A stretch of 64,000 nucleotides of DNA from Calendula officinalis (taxonomy: Eukaryota > Streptophyta > Magnoliopsida > Asterales > Asteraceae). The position numbers and the translations under genes were made by a program. The notes under the pieces were generated by a model. It ran no database searches, had not been told where the DNA came from, and worked only from the letters and a program-made list of their open reading frames with translations. The stretch is from NCBI GenBank assembly GCA_963853835.1, contig OY970822.1:88641135-88705134 (forward strand), written 5' to 3'. Shown here piece by piece: positions 1 to 12,703 of the stretch. Numbering within the stretch: the first letter of the stretch is position 1; each line of letters opens with the position of its first letter.

Positions 1-550
1 GTTAGTAGGACAAAAATGGGGTCTCGTTGGTTTGGAGGCTTTCCGAACAACTTGACGGGTCGAATAGGCTATGAATGAATGTGATAGAATCACCGAAGAG
101 GTGATTGATGTATATGAATGAGATAGGGTTACCACGGAGGTAACTAAAGTACATAGATGTATATATATTTATATATCTAATAAATGTGATTATTAATAAA
201 TGTGATTATTAATAAATGTGATTATTTATATATATTAACGTCGGGTCTAAAACACATGTATCTCACGAGACAATTTTGTCTTACGTACTATGTTTGTTTG
301 TGATGCTATGTACTCAGGTTCAGGGGCTAAAGATTAGGTGCGGTTGCTAGTAGAGTCGCACGGATTTAGTAGAGATAGCAGGTGGATTTACGTTTGGCTT
401 TGGTTGTGATATATTTTGTAACACCAACTAACGATTTTTATTTTATACCAAGGTTTTTGTAAATCCATATTTTGGGACAATACTCTAAATGTTTTGAATT
501 TAAAAAGGGATTTTACGGAAATATTTTGTATTAAAATTTGAGGTGTTACA
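1..550 (+). repeat. LTR-like tail, probably Ty3/gypsy
   Basis: The stretch has no open frame. It ends in GGTGTTACA at 550, the inverse of TGTAACACC at 417, an end pair common in plant gypsy LTRs. A 16-bp unit (AATAAATGTGATTATT) is repeated about three times at 176-235. The left end lies outside the window, so neither a second LTR nor a target-site duplication can be checked. It could equally be unrelated intergenic sequence with a chance inverted end. From 551 to 945 I see nothing recognisable. Confidence 0.35.
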
Positions 551-945
551 ATCAATTCTCTTCTATAAGCCAATCGAATGGATTTTGCTTACATAACTGG
601 CACTAGATTCGACTGGAATGATATTGGGCTAAAGCCCATCTTATAAAAGCCCATTAATCGACACCAGTCACCATATTCGTTTTTTGTGTGTTTATAATTT
701 TTTCACAAAATTGTTATTGGGTTTGTAGGAAAACGATTTGCTTAATGTTCCCAAGGGCCAGGCTAAGAATTCCAATGCACAAATATTATTTGATATTAGG
801 ATATTGTGCTAATCCTTCTCTCAATTATTCTCTTTAAATTTGACAGGGTGATCAAAGAGTCGGGTTGGAAGGATATTTGTCAGCAACTTTGATTTTTAAA
901 CGGGTCAAGCCTTGAGTTTAAGTAACACTGAATGTTTTAATACTA

Positions 946-1600
946 CTAGCAGGTTACCCGCGCAATGCGACGGTGAGTACCCTGTGACTAAATTTGACGA
1001 CGATCAAGTAGTGGGTGGTGACGACGGTAATGATAGTGGCTGCTGGTTGTGGTCGTGCGGATGGTGGGTGATGTTAATTTTAATTTTGTAAAGATTAATA
1101 AAGATATCTCATAAGTTTCCTTAAATCCGAAATTGACGTTTTTTTAAATATGAACCGTTTTAGCTATGTTGAATATCTCATAAGTTTCCTTAAATCCGAA
1201 ATTGGCGTTTTTTTAAAGTATGAGCCTTTTAGTTATGTTGAAGTTAAAGGTTATATATATTAGTTGTTGGCATAAAGCAAAATATCAAGTAGATCAATTG
1301 GTTAACACTCCGTACTCGCAAAATGTCTTGGGTCCGAATCCTGTAAGTAATATTTTTTTAATTTTGTGGTGTTTAAGATGTTACCCAAATTAGAAATAAG
1401 ATTAAGTTTAAGTTTAAGGAATTTTATAGTTAGTAGTTTTAAACCATTTAATAAGGAGTAAGATATGGTATATTTTGTAACAAGTGTTAAATGTAAATAG
1501 TATTATAATTGGTATATAGTTTGGACGCATCCGTTATGATTAAAAAAAAATGCTTAAATTTTGCGATGTTACAATGACGACCTAGACCAGATTAACTTGG
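946..1600 (-). mobile_element. Helitron 3' end (minus strand)
   Basis: Read on the minus strand, this ends in a GC-rich hairpin (around CGCATTGCGCGGGTAACC) followed by CTAG and then T, the Helitron 3' signature (hairpin plus CTRR, inserted before T). The terminus is at 946. The same kind of terminus closes the Helitron at 52336. The 5' TC end was not found, so the right limit is a guess. A tRNA-like segment with box A-like and box B-like words lies at about 1287-1345. No RepHel ORF is present, so this is a non-autonomous or decayed copy. Confidence 0.6.
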
Positions 1601-2095
1601 ACCACATTACTTTGTGATTAGAGAAAATACTATTTTAACTATGAACTTATATTCTCAATGATACAAAATCGACCATATAAATGTTTTCGGTAGTGTAGGG
1701 ATCATATTGCTATCATAATTTAATTATAAGTAATGGTATTTCTTTCTATCATATTCTTATCCATTTTGATGATGATAAATGTCAAAATCAAGACGTGATA
1801 TAAGGAAAGAAAATTAGCGGATGATACATGTGAAGTTTAGAGGTTGGCAGACATATAAGTATGAAAAAAATATAAAAATAAATATCATTTCTCTTTAATT
1901 ATACATAATATTGGATATATTTATAAAGACTTAATTAATTAACATCAAATCAAGGACCCCCGTGAAAACATAGGTTTCGAGAATATAATTATTTGGACAA
2001 AATGAGAGTATAAAAGATGTATTAAAATTTATTTAAGCACAATTATCTGTTTATTATTTGTAATTTATGAAAAATATACTATAAAACAATATATA

Positions 2096-2414
2096 CTTCC
2101 TCCAATTCAAAATAAATGATACATTTTTCTTTTTGGTGTAATTCAAAATAAATGATACATTTTAAAAAATTTCCTTATTTGGCAAAAAAATAGTGGGGCT
2201 GACACCCCCCACCAACTGATTTAACAAAGAGAAATGACTCATTTATTCTTACTTTTACTTTTAAACATCATTAATCCCACTATATTCAAAAAAGAATGGG
2301 ACACATTCTTTATCAACCATTCAATTAATCTAATTTAATCATTATTATAGTTTCTTGCCTAAAAAACCGTAAAATTTAAAAGTATCACTTTAAATTATTT
2401 TAAATTGGATGAAG
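2096..2414. mobile_element. Stowaway-like MITE copy 1
   Basis: A 319-bp non-coding element flanked by TA on both sides, with terminal inverted repeats beginning CTTCCTCCAATTCAAAATAA on the left and matching CTTCATCCAATTTAAAATAA on the right (read in reverse). The TA target and CTTCCTCC-type end fit Stowaway/Tc1-Mariner MITEs. Its interior, reversed, matches the MITE at 7195-11993 across the point where that copy is broken by a Copia element, so it acts as an empty-site reference. Confidence 0.75.
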
Positions 2415-2416
2415 TA

Positions 2417-5122
2417 TTTGAAAGAATAGAATATGCAAGTGCACGGTGTTAGAGAGGACTTAAGCTTTGTCTGGACTTAAGCTTTGTGTATGCGAGTAGG
2501 GCCAAAAGACAAGTACTAATAAATCAAACTTCAAAAAACATGTTAGCAAGGGTCAAATACTCAAAGTCAGCTTTCATTCATGTTGACGTGGCCAACGGTT
2601 CAAAAGCGTATACACAATATAATACGTGTCTTATAAGGGCATTTTTTAATTATGTCCACCGTGTATACATACATTTTAATGTTTGAAGATATAAGGGCAT
2701 TTTTTAATCATAGAATACATAAATTAAGATATGAATTAGTTATTTAAACAAGAGATAACTACAAAAATATACTAAAAATATCTCTTTCCCAAAAACAACT
2801 TGTAAGATGTAACTTTTCCAAAATAAACCTTGCGACTTGATATTTTATGTGGGACTCTATGTGGTAGGCTGGTAGGTATATATTTTGTTGTGACCCACAT
2901 GTATTTCATACGACCAGATAATTTTTTGTGCTACTCATGTATGACATGACAATGCCATATTTTTGTGCAACTAAACCATTTTTTTTATGCGACCATACAA
3001 TATTTGTCAAATTTTGTTCGAAGTCGCAAAAGTCATACAATTGCAGTGTTATATTTTGTTGAAAGGCAAGTATTTTTTTTTTTATATAGTAATTTTGGCT
3101 TTTATTAGGTGTAATTTTAGAAATAGCCCATTAAACAATGTATACGTATGTATGGATTAAAAAGTTTGGCCTGACTTTAACACCATCTATTTATATATTA
3201 CGTTTGGTCCAAGTATTTTGGGCTACACTTGAGTGTTTTATATGCTACAAATATTTTTGCATAGATACTCGTTGATATCCAGTCAACATCTACATTAAAC
3301 AATGTGGACCATTTAGGCAGGTGAATGGAGTAAATTGGGTTAACCTCATTCATGTGAACCTCCTAAATGTCAAACTAAAAAAACACCACCATTTGGCAAT
3401 TTGGCTCTGATTTTGTTCAGGACTGGATCGAACATGGCTATGTAAAGAGACGTCTACGTGGAAAATGTGGAATTTAATCGGATAGCAAGAAATGATCGAA
3501 AATATCATTCTTGTGGAAGAACAAGCATGGTTTTTTGACAAATAAAACTCCTCATGTGACAAAGTGGGTGGAATTTATAAGAAGTCTCATGTTCAATTCG
3601 TATGACTAAAAAGAAAATATTCTCTTGTGGCCTCGGATTTTCACCCGGGACTCCGGGCTATCTGCAAAAGGGAGCGATTTTTACACCATAATTTATGTTG
3701 CATTTATCATAGTTATTGGTTAATATGTTTATACAATTATCTATAAATCTTATACTTTAGGTAAATGATTTAAAAATTGTAATATATAAATAATTTGTCA
3801 TCTGCAAAGAAAGTGGTTATACGGTAATTGATCACGACAGGTAAATAAAAAGTGGGTGCAACTTCTAAAGCTTATGTCGTCTATGTATTAATTTTTTTGG
3901 TAGGCGGTGGGGTATATCTAGTTTAAGTCTCTATGTTCAGTTGAGATAGCAAAACATTACATAGATTCTTGAATAAGATAGTTTTGAATGACAAAAATTC
4001 ACATTATTTAAAGTATTCTATAATTCTTAAAAGCGTATTTCAAAAAATAGAGTCATGAATTAAATAATACAAATTACAATTAGTCCATATATCTGACATA
4101 TAGCTAGCCAAAATCAAGGTAGAAAAATACAATGTAACTTAACATAAATTAAGATTTAAAAAGTATCATATCATTAATACGAATGTAAGATCTAAAAAAA
4201 TAACACATAGTTATTAAGTATTAAAATGTAACATATTATTTCCATTAAAAATATCATATTGGAAATGATCCACTTTACTAAGTAGAGTTTTAAATAAAGT
4301 TAGTTGTAATTTATATAAGGTTTGAATGTTTGATCAGTAGAAAAAAACAGGGGAAAGTTTGACTTAATGGAAAATCAAAACTTTATGGATATCATATTTA
4401 TGTAATATTTTCTGGATTAAATCAAAGATAAACAGACTCAAAATCACATTATGTTATTAACTGATATTCCAATTAATTACTTTAAGTTAAAGCTGAACCA
4501 AACCATAAGGTATTGTTTGATTTTGGCTCAATAGATTTAATGGAGAATAACTATATGATAAAAGTTATAATGAGTCTGTTTATTTGTATTTTAATTCATA
4601 CAATATGAGTTAACTAAAAAAAATCATGAGATGACACTTTCCCTGTTAAATTAGAACTTTTTTATTCTTTTTTATATTTATTCAATTTCTATTAATTATA
4701 TTTTCATGCTTTTATTTAGAAAAATATTTAATTTCTAATGTTATTCTTAAAATTAATATTTATATTTTAAACTTTAACTTATATATCAACATTTTTTTTA
4801 TTATTAAAAATTTTAATTCAAAATTATATATTTCTTAATTACGTTTTTATTTATTTTTAATAATGAGGATTTGAAAATGGAAAAATTTGTCAAATTTTAG
4901 TAGTAATACTATTCATTCAGCATGTAAAAGAAACGAAAACACTAATTTATCAAAATAGACATAATATATTTAGACACACATTTTAATTGGACATAACTTG
5001 ATAAGTAATAAGAACAAACAAACCCTTATCTAAATGTATGTACATTTAATCCTGGCAGCTTAATTTGTAAAAAGAAATATTCCACCTAGTGCGCCTTCAA
5101 AGTCTTCAATTCTATACGCATT
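2417..5122. other. AT-rich intergenic DNA, nothing recognised
   Basis: No convincing coding exons, RNA gene or bounded element was recognised here. Short ORFs at 2486-2686 and 3350-3562 have no recognisable motif or plausible codon pattern. A low-complexity T/A-rich tract runs from about 4660 to 4870. Confidence 0.5.
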
Positions 5123-5123
5123 A

Positions 5124-5403
5124 AGAGTGATAGGTGTGATGGCGGAGGGGCATCTCGCCGGATGTCACATAGGGTCAAAGTGGCGTGCCACCACACCGTA
5201 AGTGGTGTGAGTGGTGGCCCAAGTCTAATCACTGGCGAGACCGACGTAAATGGGTGGGGTTTTTGAGGTGTTTTTTTTAAGGTATTTTGTGAGTGAGAGG
5301 TATTTTAGTGATGGTAGATGGAGTATTTTGAGGTTTTGAATGTGAAATGTGAAATAGTGATGTGACGCATATGTGGCACGGAGGTGACACTCCGACTTGT
5401 GTT
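5124..5403. mobile_element. Harbinger/Tourist-type MITE, probable
   Basis: A GC-richer block of about 280 bp in AT-rich surroundings, lying between two TAA trinucleotides. Its ends (GAGTGATAGGTGTGATGG on the left, CTTGTGTTACCACGCC on the right) are imperfect inverted repeats. GTG/GAGG words are reiterated inside. The TAA target suggests PIF/Harbinger. The inverted repeats are weak, so the exact ends are uncertain. Confidence 0.5.
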
Positions 5404-5639
5404 ACCACGCCTAATGCTATAATAGCAGTGTTTTCTCGTTCGCAATTGGGAACACATGAGCTTTAATTAATTTGTTTCGATATATTTTCTGTCTAAATTC
5501 TTCACTCTGATTATTACTCGAAATATCATTTAGCATAATGAACTATAAATTCACTGTGAATATATAATATAGTTTTACGAAGATCTCATCAATAAAAACA
5601 AACCAATTAATATAGTGTTATGAATTTTTATCATTTAAT

Positions 5640-5865
5640 TTAGTGATAAATGTTATGTACTAACCAATTTTATTTTTTTGAACGGATGTACTAACCAAAT
5701 GGCCCCCGACGTACCTCCTTCACATTTGTTTCAAACTTGTTTTAGTGATAAATGTTATGTACTAACCAACTAAATTTCCTACTTCCATACATACAAGTGG
5801 TACAAGTTTGAAACAAATAGAGATCCCACTTACCAAATGGCCCCCGACGTACCTCCTTCACATTT
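5640..5865. repeat. Interleaved local duplications
   Basis: Two repeats alternate here. A 28-bp repeat containing AAATGTTATGTACTAACCAA lies at 5640-5667 and 5742-5769. A 34-bp repeat containing GGCCCCCGACGTACCTCCTT lies at 5694-5727 and 5832-5865. Between them GTTTCAAACTTGT (5728) recurs inverted at about 5802. This order points to a local tandem duplication followed by change in the spacers. No gene overlaps it. Confidence 0.8.
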
Positions 5866-6032
5866 TAAAATCTGATCACTTGCTTTTAATGCTAAGAGGG
5901 ACAAAATTTTGATGAGTATGTATAAAATGTGTTTGATATTAATGCAATTAGGTAGGTTCATCCAATCATCCCTTCTAGTTTTTTTAACAAATAAAAACGT
6001 ATATTTGTACAAATGTCATAGATCTGTTAAGT

Positions 6033-6522
6033 TAGGGGTGTAAGTGAGCCGAGCTGTTCGTGAGCTATTCGAGCTCGGCTCGTTAAAAGATCGATAAAAA
6101 CTCGAGTTAAACGAGTTCGAGCCGAGCTCGAGCTTAACTTAGAGCTCGTTTAATAAACGAGCCCGAGCCCGAGCTTCATACTAAGAGCTCATTTAGGCTC
6201 GCGAGCCTAAACGAGCTAAAATAGTTAATTATTATAAAAAAATATAAATACATATTACGTATTTATCTAATTATGTGTGTATATATATTATACATATACA
6301 TATATGGAAGCTTAAAAATAATATATATATTTCGTATATATGGAAGCTTAAATGAGCTTAATCGAGCCGAGCCCGAGCCTGAAAAAACCTAAACGAGCCG
6401 AACTCGAACTTTACACATAAAGCTCGAAACTAGCCGAGCTCGAGTTCGAGCTCAGTAAAATTAAACGAGCCGAGCTCGAACCTAGTCGAGCTCGAGCTCG
6501 GCTCGGCTCATTTACAGCCCTA
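6033..6522. mobile_element. hAT foldback MITE built from CGAGCT words
   Basis: A 490-bp element flanked by a perfect 8-bp duplication TGTTAAGT (6025-6032 and 6523-6530). Termini are TAGGGGTGTAAGTGAGCC and its near-inverse, matching the Ac/Ds-like hAT end pattern TAGGG(G/A)TG. Both arms consist of reiterated GAGCTCG/CGAGCC words that pair with each other, with an AT-rich loop at about 6220-6340. There is no coding capacity. Confidence 0.85.
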
Positions 6523-6530
6523 TGTTAAGT

Positions 6531-7194
6531 TTTCAATAAATAATCAGATATTTCGGGTTTCTTATTACGTGGAACATGAATTAAAAGATGGACTAGTAAG
6601 ACACTAGCATCGAAAGTAAACAATTGTTTTTACCTTACTTCAGTGTTATGCCCTTTATGTGGCGATGCTACTTAATACATTGATCAAATTTTGCTCGAAG
6701 ATAAGATGTATCTGGTATGAATGCCTTATTTTGTGGGATAATAAGTTTCTGGATGGTGATCTTAAGCTTTCTGACGTTGTAAAGGTTGATTTCGGTCACT
6801 CCTTCAATTCCCTCGGAAAATTCATATGGTAGATGGGTGGATATCCGCACAAATCGACATGCTGATTCGGATAATTAATTGAGTTAATAGTTTTCATGAA
6901 GCAAATACAGCTAGATAAAAAATTGCTATGCAAAAACAAAATACTCCAACGATAAAAATTGAGTAAAAAGAGGAAGAGTTTTAGTAAATTAAAGTCTTGT
7001 AATTTTGAAATAATAAATGTTTTATAAGCTAGTACAGATATAGATTAGATTAGAATTACCAAATTTTATTTGATTTGGTAGCCAAATCATCAAATTCAAA
7101 TTCATAAACGGCGCAATATATACTCCATAACTTTAAATATTCTCATCTAAACAACCTCGTAATATTGTTTTGTTAAAAGATGTACTTTCTTCGA
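6531..7194. other. Intergenic, nothing recognised
   Basis: No supported gene or element. The short minus-strand ORF at 6668-6850 has no recognisable motif. Confidence 0.5.
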
Positions 7195-7310
7195 TTCATA
7201 GTGACACACTTTAAATTTCATGGTGTTTGAGGCAAAAGATTATAATAATGATTAAATTAAATGGTTAGTCGAGAATGAGTCTCACACTTTTTGAATAAAA
7301 TGAGGTTAAT

Positions 7311-10300
7311 TACTAGGGTTTGAATCTCACTGATTTGTGAGGGATTATTATTCACGTATATATAATTACAATGTGTAACAAACTACCAAAATTACAAGAT
7401 ATACATGATCTTAATTTATATGTCTACCTACTATATATTTAAATAATCCCATTACCCCCCCCCCCCCCCCCCCCCCCCCCCGTGCAAGCGAATAGGGGGA
7501 GGACCAACTCGAAGCTTGGAACGAAATTCTTCAAAGAGAGGACGCAGGAGACTCTTGTAAAGATATCTGCGAGTTGAAGATGTGTTGATATATACTGAGT
7601 GTGAAGCTTCCCGAGAGAACCAATTCGTTGACAAAGTGATAATCAATATCAATATGTTTAGCTCGTTTATGAGATATATGACTAAAAAATAATGCACTAC
7701 GATTGTTACACAAAAATGTGTGACGGCCTGATGGTAGAACATAGAGTTCTCGAAGTAAGTGAGTAACCCAAATAATTTCCGCTGCAGTGTTAGCAAGAGC
7801 TTGATATTCTAATTCACAACTCGATCGTGACATGGTTGGTTGTTTCTTCGCACTCCAAGAGACAAGATTTCCACCAAGGAAAATGGGATAACCGTTAGTG
7901 GAGCGCCTTGTTTCAATACAACGAGCCCAATCAACGTCAGAATAACCAAGCACGGTTGGTGATGTAGAGTGAGAGAATGATAAACCAAAAGATAATGTGC
8001 CTTTAACATAACGCATGATCCGTTTTACTGCTTGAAAATGATCTTGAGTCGGGGCATGAAGAAATTGACTCACTTGATTTACAGCATATGAGAGGTCGGA
8101 TCTCGTGATAGTGAGATACTGAAAAGCCCCGACAAGTGAGCGGTATAAAGTAGGATCATGAAATGGAACACCTTGACTTGTAAAGTATGTTGAAACCGAT
8201 AAAGGTGTTGTGGCAGGCTTGGCTTCCAATAGTTGAGCTCGAGCAAGTACATCATGAGCATATTTAGACTGACAAAGAAATAAGCCCGAGCCGTTGTAGG
8301 AAACTTCAAGCCCAAGGAAATAATTTAACTTGCTAAGATCAGTAATAAGAAACTCTTTATTTAATCGGGAGATAAAGAGTTTGAGACGATCGACATTATT
8401 TCCTGTAAGTATAATATCATCAACGTAGACCAACAGGTATAGAACGTCTTTGTCCTTCTTGAAGACAAATAACGATGTGTTTGATCGACAAAATGTGAAA
8501 CCAATGCTAATTAAGAAAGAACTTAACCGATGAAACCATGCTCGTGGTGCTTGTTTAAGACCATAAAGTGCCTTCTTTAGTCGACACACGTGATTAGGGA
8601 AACGTGAATCAACAAAACCCGGGGGTTGCTCCATGTGAACCACATCAGTTAAGTTGCCATTTAGAAAGACATTTTTAACATCCAATTGGTGTAAAGGCCA
8701 TTTATTTAAAACGGCAATTGAAAGTATGATACGAACGCTGGATGCTTTAACAACCGGGCTAAACGTTGTGGAATAATCAATGCCCGGTATTTGAGTGGAA
8801 CCTTGAGCTACTAGGCGGGCTTTATAATTATCAATTGTTCCATCAGCAAGGAACTTTGTACGAAAAACCCATTTCGACCCAACAAAATTGCCTTTTACAG
8901 GTCGAGGTACTAGATCCCAAGTAGAATTAATTTGCAATGCCTTCATTTCATCAAACATCGCTGAAAACCATATAGGATCCTTTGCTGCTGATTTGAAACC
9001 CTTTGGTTCTTTTGTAGTAAAGAGGGCGTGATGCAAAGGGGATGTGGAAACATGTGAGAGATCAACAACATGACGTGGTTTAAAAATGCCATCCTTTGAC
9101 CGAGTAACCATAGGATTTTCGGGAGCCAGAGGTTGTGGAGCTGGAGGCTGCGGAGGCAGTGGTTCTGGGGGCTGTGGTGCTGGAGGCAGTGGTGCCAGAG
9201 GCTGCGGAGCAGGCACGGTAGGCGGCTCAGTTCGTAGCGGAGGATCATCAGTACATGCGACAGTTTGAGGTGATGATGGCTCCGGGCACAGCTCACAAAA
9301 GGGCATCGGGTTCTGAGCAGGTATCGAGCCAGGTGTAGGCTGCATGGGTGGTACCTGTGGTAAAGTAAATAAACTATCATCACAAAAAGTGGTTAGTAAT
9401 AAAGAACCCGGGGTTTGCAACTTTTGATCGTCTTTAAACGGAAAATATTGTTCATCAAAATGAGCATGACGGGTTGTGTAAATACGTTGTGTGGATGTAT
9501 CAAGACATCGATATCCTTTATATTGCGTACTATATCCAAGAAAAACACAAGGAATGCTTCTTGGTGCAAGTTTATTTGTTGAATAATTGCGAAGGTAAGG
9601 ATAGACATAACACTCGAAGACCCGGAAATTCCCGTAATGTGGAGTGGATGAAAACAGAAGCTCGTAAGGGGATTTGTCACCAAGTAATTTAGTAGGAAGC
9701 CTGTTGATGATATAAGTTGCAGACCCAAACGCATGAGACCAAAAAGTGGCGGGAACATGAGCGTTAAACATAATCGCCAAACCAGTTTCAGTGATGTGAT
9801 GGTGCTTTCGTTCCGCACGTCCATTTGGTTGTGGAGTATATGGACATGAGAGACAATGCTGAGTACCGTTTTGAGATAATAAAGTGCGTACTTGACTGTT
9901 TGTAAATTCAGTGCCACCATCAGATTGGAATACTTTCATTTTGCAATCAAACTGCATCTGGACCAGGGAAATAAAGGAAGTAAACACACCATAAAGATCA
10001 GATTTATACCTTAATGGATAAAACCATATGAACCTGGAATAGTCATCAACAAAAATAGCATAGTATTTAAACCCGTCGGTAGATGTAACCGGAGAGGGAC
10101 CCCATAAATTACAGTGAATAAGATCTAAAACATGTGAGGAGCGTTTTAAGTTTAGATCAAAAGGCAAACGTTTACTTTTAGACATTTGACAAGATGAGCA
10201 TATTTTTGGATTTGGCAAAACATAAGTAATCGATAAATAATCCGATTTATTCAAAATTGAACTAACATCATTTGAAACATGTCCTATTCTATTGTGCCAT

Positions 10301-11811
10301 AAATCAAAAGAAGCCTTAATGCGTTTTGAAGAAAGTTTAGTTAAAAACGCATGTTTTCCATGTTTGAGGACATAAATACCATGTCTACGTCTTCCTTGTG
10401 CCAGTGGTTCCCTTGTACGACGATTCTGAATAGTAAACAAAGAATCAGAAAACAAAACATCAACTGGGTTATCTTGCGTTAGTTTATTGACTGAAAGAAG
10501 ATTTTTTGTAATTTGAGGCACACCAAGAACATCAAGTAAAGATATATTTTGAGATAAAATTGTTTTACCAATATGAGAAATAGATGCACCATTACCGAGA
10601 ATAACCGATTCATTACCGGAGTAAGGTGAAGTACTGCCAAGGTGTGAAGATGACGAGGTCATGTGAGCAGATGCCCAGGTATCGACATACCAATCCGGTG
10701 TGGTGTTACATTGGGCATGAAAGGTTTCAGCAAGGTTGGCATCGACCATGGAGGGATTGCGAGCAAAGGCGAAATCCGGACATTGAGTTGCATAATGTCC
10801 GTCTTTATGACATAATTGACAATGTGGAGGACGTTTGTTCCCACGACCCCGTCCACCACGGTTTGAAGACCTGCCACGTCCATGGTAATAGTCAGAACCC
10901 CATCCAGTGGTAGCGGTATTAAACGCAACAAGGGATGCATTCGAATCATTCATGGAGTGGAGAAACATCTCATGACTTTCCGCTTGAGCAACAACATCAC
11001 GGAACTTTGGACGTGGCGTTAAGAGCCGTTGAGTAGTGGAAAATGTTTCAAAGGAAGAACCGAGTCCACAAAGAAACCAGTGTAGCTTATCATCATCAGG
11101 GAGCGGGTGACCAATAGCTTGAAGCTGATCACAGATGGCCTTGAATTTTCGAGAGAGCTCAGATACGGTGGTAGAACCCTTCTATCAATGACGAAGAGAA
11201 TCACGGAGCGTGTGAGTTCGCTCAAGAGAATCGTGCTGATAAAAGTTAGCAAGGGCTTGCCAAACAGAATGTGAAGTATCGTGGCCAATAGTGTCTGTCG
11301 TGGCCTCTTCGGTCAAGGAGGCCGGAAGCAGAATAAGAGCTCTCTGATCTGACATAACCCAAGCAGCGTATGCAGGGTTTGGGACTGAAATGGCATCGGC
11401 GGTGATTGTAGGGGACAACTGCACAAGAGTACCATCTATATACCCCATAAGGTTTTGATAAGCTAAGAGTGGTAACATGTGTTTTTGCCAAAGGAGGTAA
11501 TTAGTGGATGAAAGTTTAATGGTAATCATGTGTAAGATGGTTGAAAGAGACAAAGGTTTGTCGGAATTAGTGGTGGAGCTTTCGCCGGCCACTGTGAAGA
11601 AGAGGCGGCCGTCGAATAGGTTTAGGGTTGAGAGAGAGAGAGCTGCCAGAAAATTAGGCTGATATCATATTAGGGTTTGAATCTAATCGATTTGTGAGGG
11701 ATTATTATTCACGTATATATAATTACAATGTGTAACAAACTACCAAAATTACAAGATATACATGATCTTAATTTATACGTCTATCTACTGTATATTTAAA
11801 TAATCTCATTA
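7311..11811 (-). mobile_element. Old Ty1/copia element with 144-bp LTRs
   Basis: LTRs at 7311-7454 and 11668-11811 are each 144 bp and differ at 8 positions by my reading (about 5.6%). A 5-bp duplication TTAAT flanks them (7306-7310, 11812-11816). The primer-binding site, read on the minus strand next to the 5' LTR, is a mutated TGGTATCAG-type iMet site (ATGATATCAG). The polypurine tract next to the 3' LTR has become a run of 27 C on the plus strand (7455-7481). The LTRs lack TG...CA ends on the best boundaries. Coding content is described separately; it is defective. Confidence 0.92.
7531..11592 (-). pseudogene. Copia gag-pol, inactivated
   Basis: One reading frame runs from 11592 down to 7531, broken by two adjacent in-frame stops (TGA TAG at 11182-11187) inside gag. 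The likely start codon reads GTG instead of ATG. Domains in order: gag, zinc knuckle (CQLCHKDGHYATQC), protease, GAG-preintegrase (HNRIGHVS), integrase core (DDYSRF, QSDGGTEF), reverse transcriptase (YVDDIILTG), RNase H (GYSDVDW). Two catalytic motifs look damaged: the protease reads DTWASAHM where DTGASAHM is usual, and RNase H has CNN where CDN is usual. A proline/leucine-rich linker lies between integrase and RT. It is a dead gag-pol, consistent with the diverged LTRs. Confidence 0.9.
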
Positions 11812-12400
11812 TTAATGATGTTTAAAAGTAAAAAGTAAGGATAAAAGAGTTATTTTATTTTGTTAAAGTAGATAGTTAGTGAGTGTGGGTCCCACTATTT
11901 ATTTTGCCATATAAGGTAATATTTCAAAGTGTGTCACTTATTTTAAATTACTTTAAAAAGGAAAACGTGTCACTTATTTTGAATTGGATGAAGTATCTTA
12001 TTTAGAGGTTTGAACTCAAGATTTTAATTAAATATTCCAAAAGGCATGATTGATTAACATGTTAAACAAGGTTACGTATAAAAAATTATTTTAGAATAAC
12101 ACAAGAGACAAAGAGCGTTGTGAAAAAGACAAAGGTATTTAAGTATACGTAGCGGGAGAGTGTGGGGCTAGCTATATATCAGAAGGTACAATGCTCATTT
12201 AAACATATGGATTTCAAACTAAACCAGACTACTTCTGATTAAAAGTCAGAAACTGAAAATAAAAAAAAAGAGTCATGAAAAGATAGTGGGAGAGAAAGAA
12301 CACTATAATATAATCTAATATATAAGATTACTGCCAATCGTTGGTTAAGTAAGCTTTAGTTTGACATCGTTTCGGAGACACAGATGGCACCACATCTTCT

Positions 12401-12703
12401 GTAACAACTAAGAACTTTGTAACACAATATTGCCCGCTTTTCTCGGAGGCTGTTAAATTCACCCCACCTCCCTTTCTGACACAATGTCCTCGTAGTGCAC
12501 ATCAGTTTTGGGACTGGCTCTGATACCATTTGTAACAACTCAGAACTCTGTAGCACAATATTTTCCGTTTTGCTCGAAGAACACAATTTTGTTCCTGACA
12601 TGGATCACTCCACCCAAAATATCTTTGTATTAAGAGATGTACCTACATCCTTTATGAGGGTTATTTTGTTCCCCTCTCCAACCGATGTGAAACGAACTGT
12701 TAC
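12401..12703 (-). repeat. LTR retrotransposon remnant with PBS
   Basis: Two similar stretches start TGTAACAACTAAGAACTTTG (12401) and TGTAACAACTCAGAACTCTG (12532). Between them, at about 12517-12529, lies GGCTCTGATACCA, the reverse complement of the iMet primer-binding site TGGTATCAGAGCC. The layout (LTR piece, short interior, PBS, LTR) read on the minus strand suggests a collapsed LTR element or a very small TRIM-like one. The second copy probably ends near GTTACA (12703). No coding region remains. Confidence 0.55.

Larger units (their letters stand above)
7195..11993. mobile_element. Stowaway-like MITE copy 2, split by Copia
   Basis: The two halves (7195-7310 and 11812-11993, sharing the TTAAT duplication) reunite into one MITE of the same family as 2096-2414 in opposite orientation. 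Outer ends are CTTTCTTCGATTCATAGTGA and, reversed, CTTCATCCAATTCAAAATAA; both sides abut TA. Joining across the Copia gives GGTTAAT-GATGTTTAAAAG, which matches GGATTAATGATGTTTAAAAG in reversed copy 1, confirming the insertion point. Confidence 0.8.

Noticed and set aside
5640..5865. Target-site duplications of a transposon
   Set aside because: The repeats alternate and have no terminal inverted repeats between them; a local tandem duplication fits better.
8943..9383. ORFs overlapping the two Copia elements and the gypsy element in other frames
   Set aside because: They lie inside gag-pol coding sequence in alternate frames and show no independent motifs.
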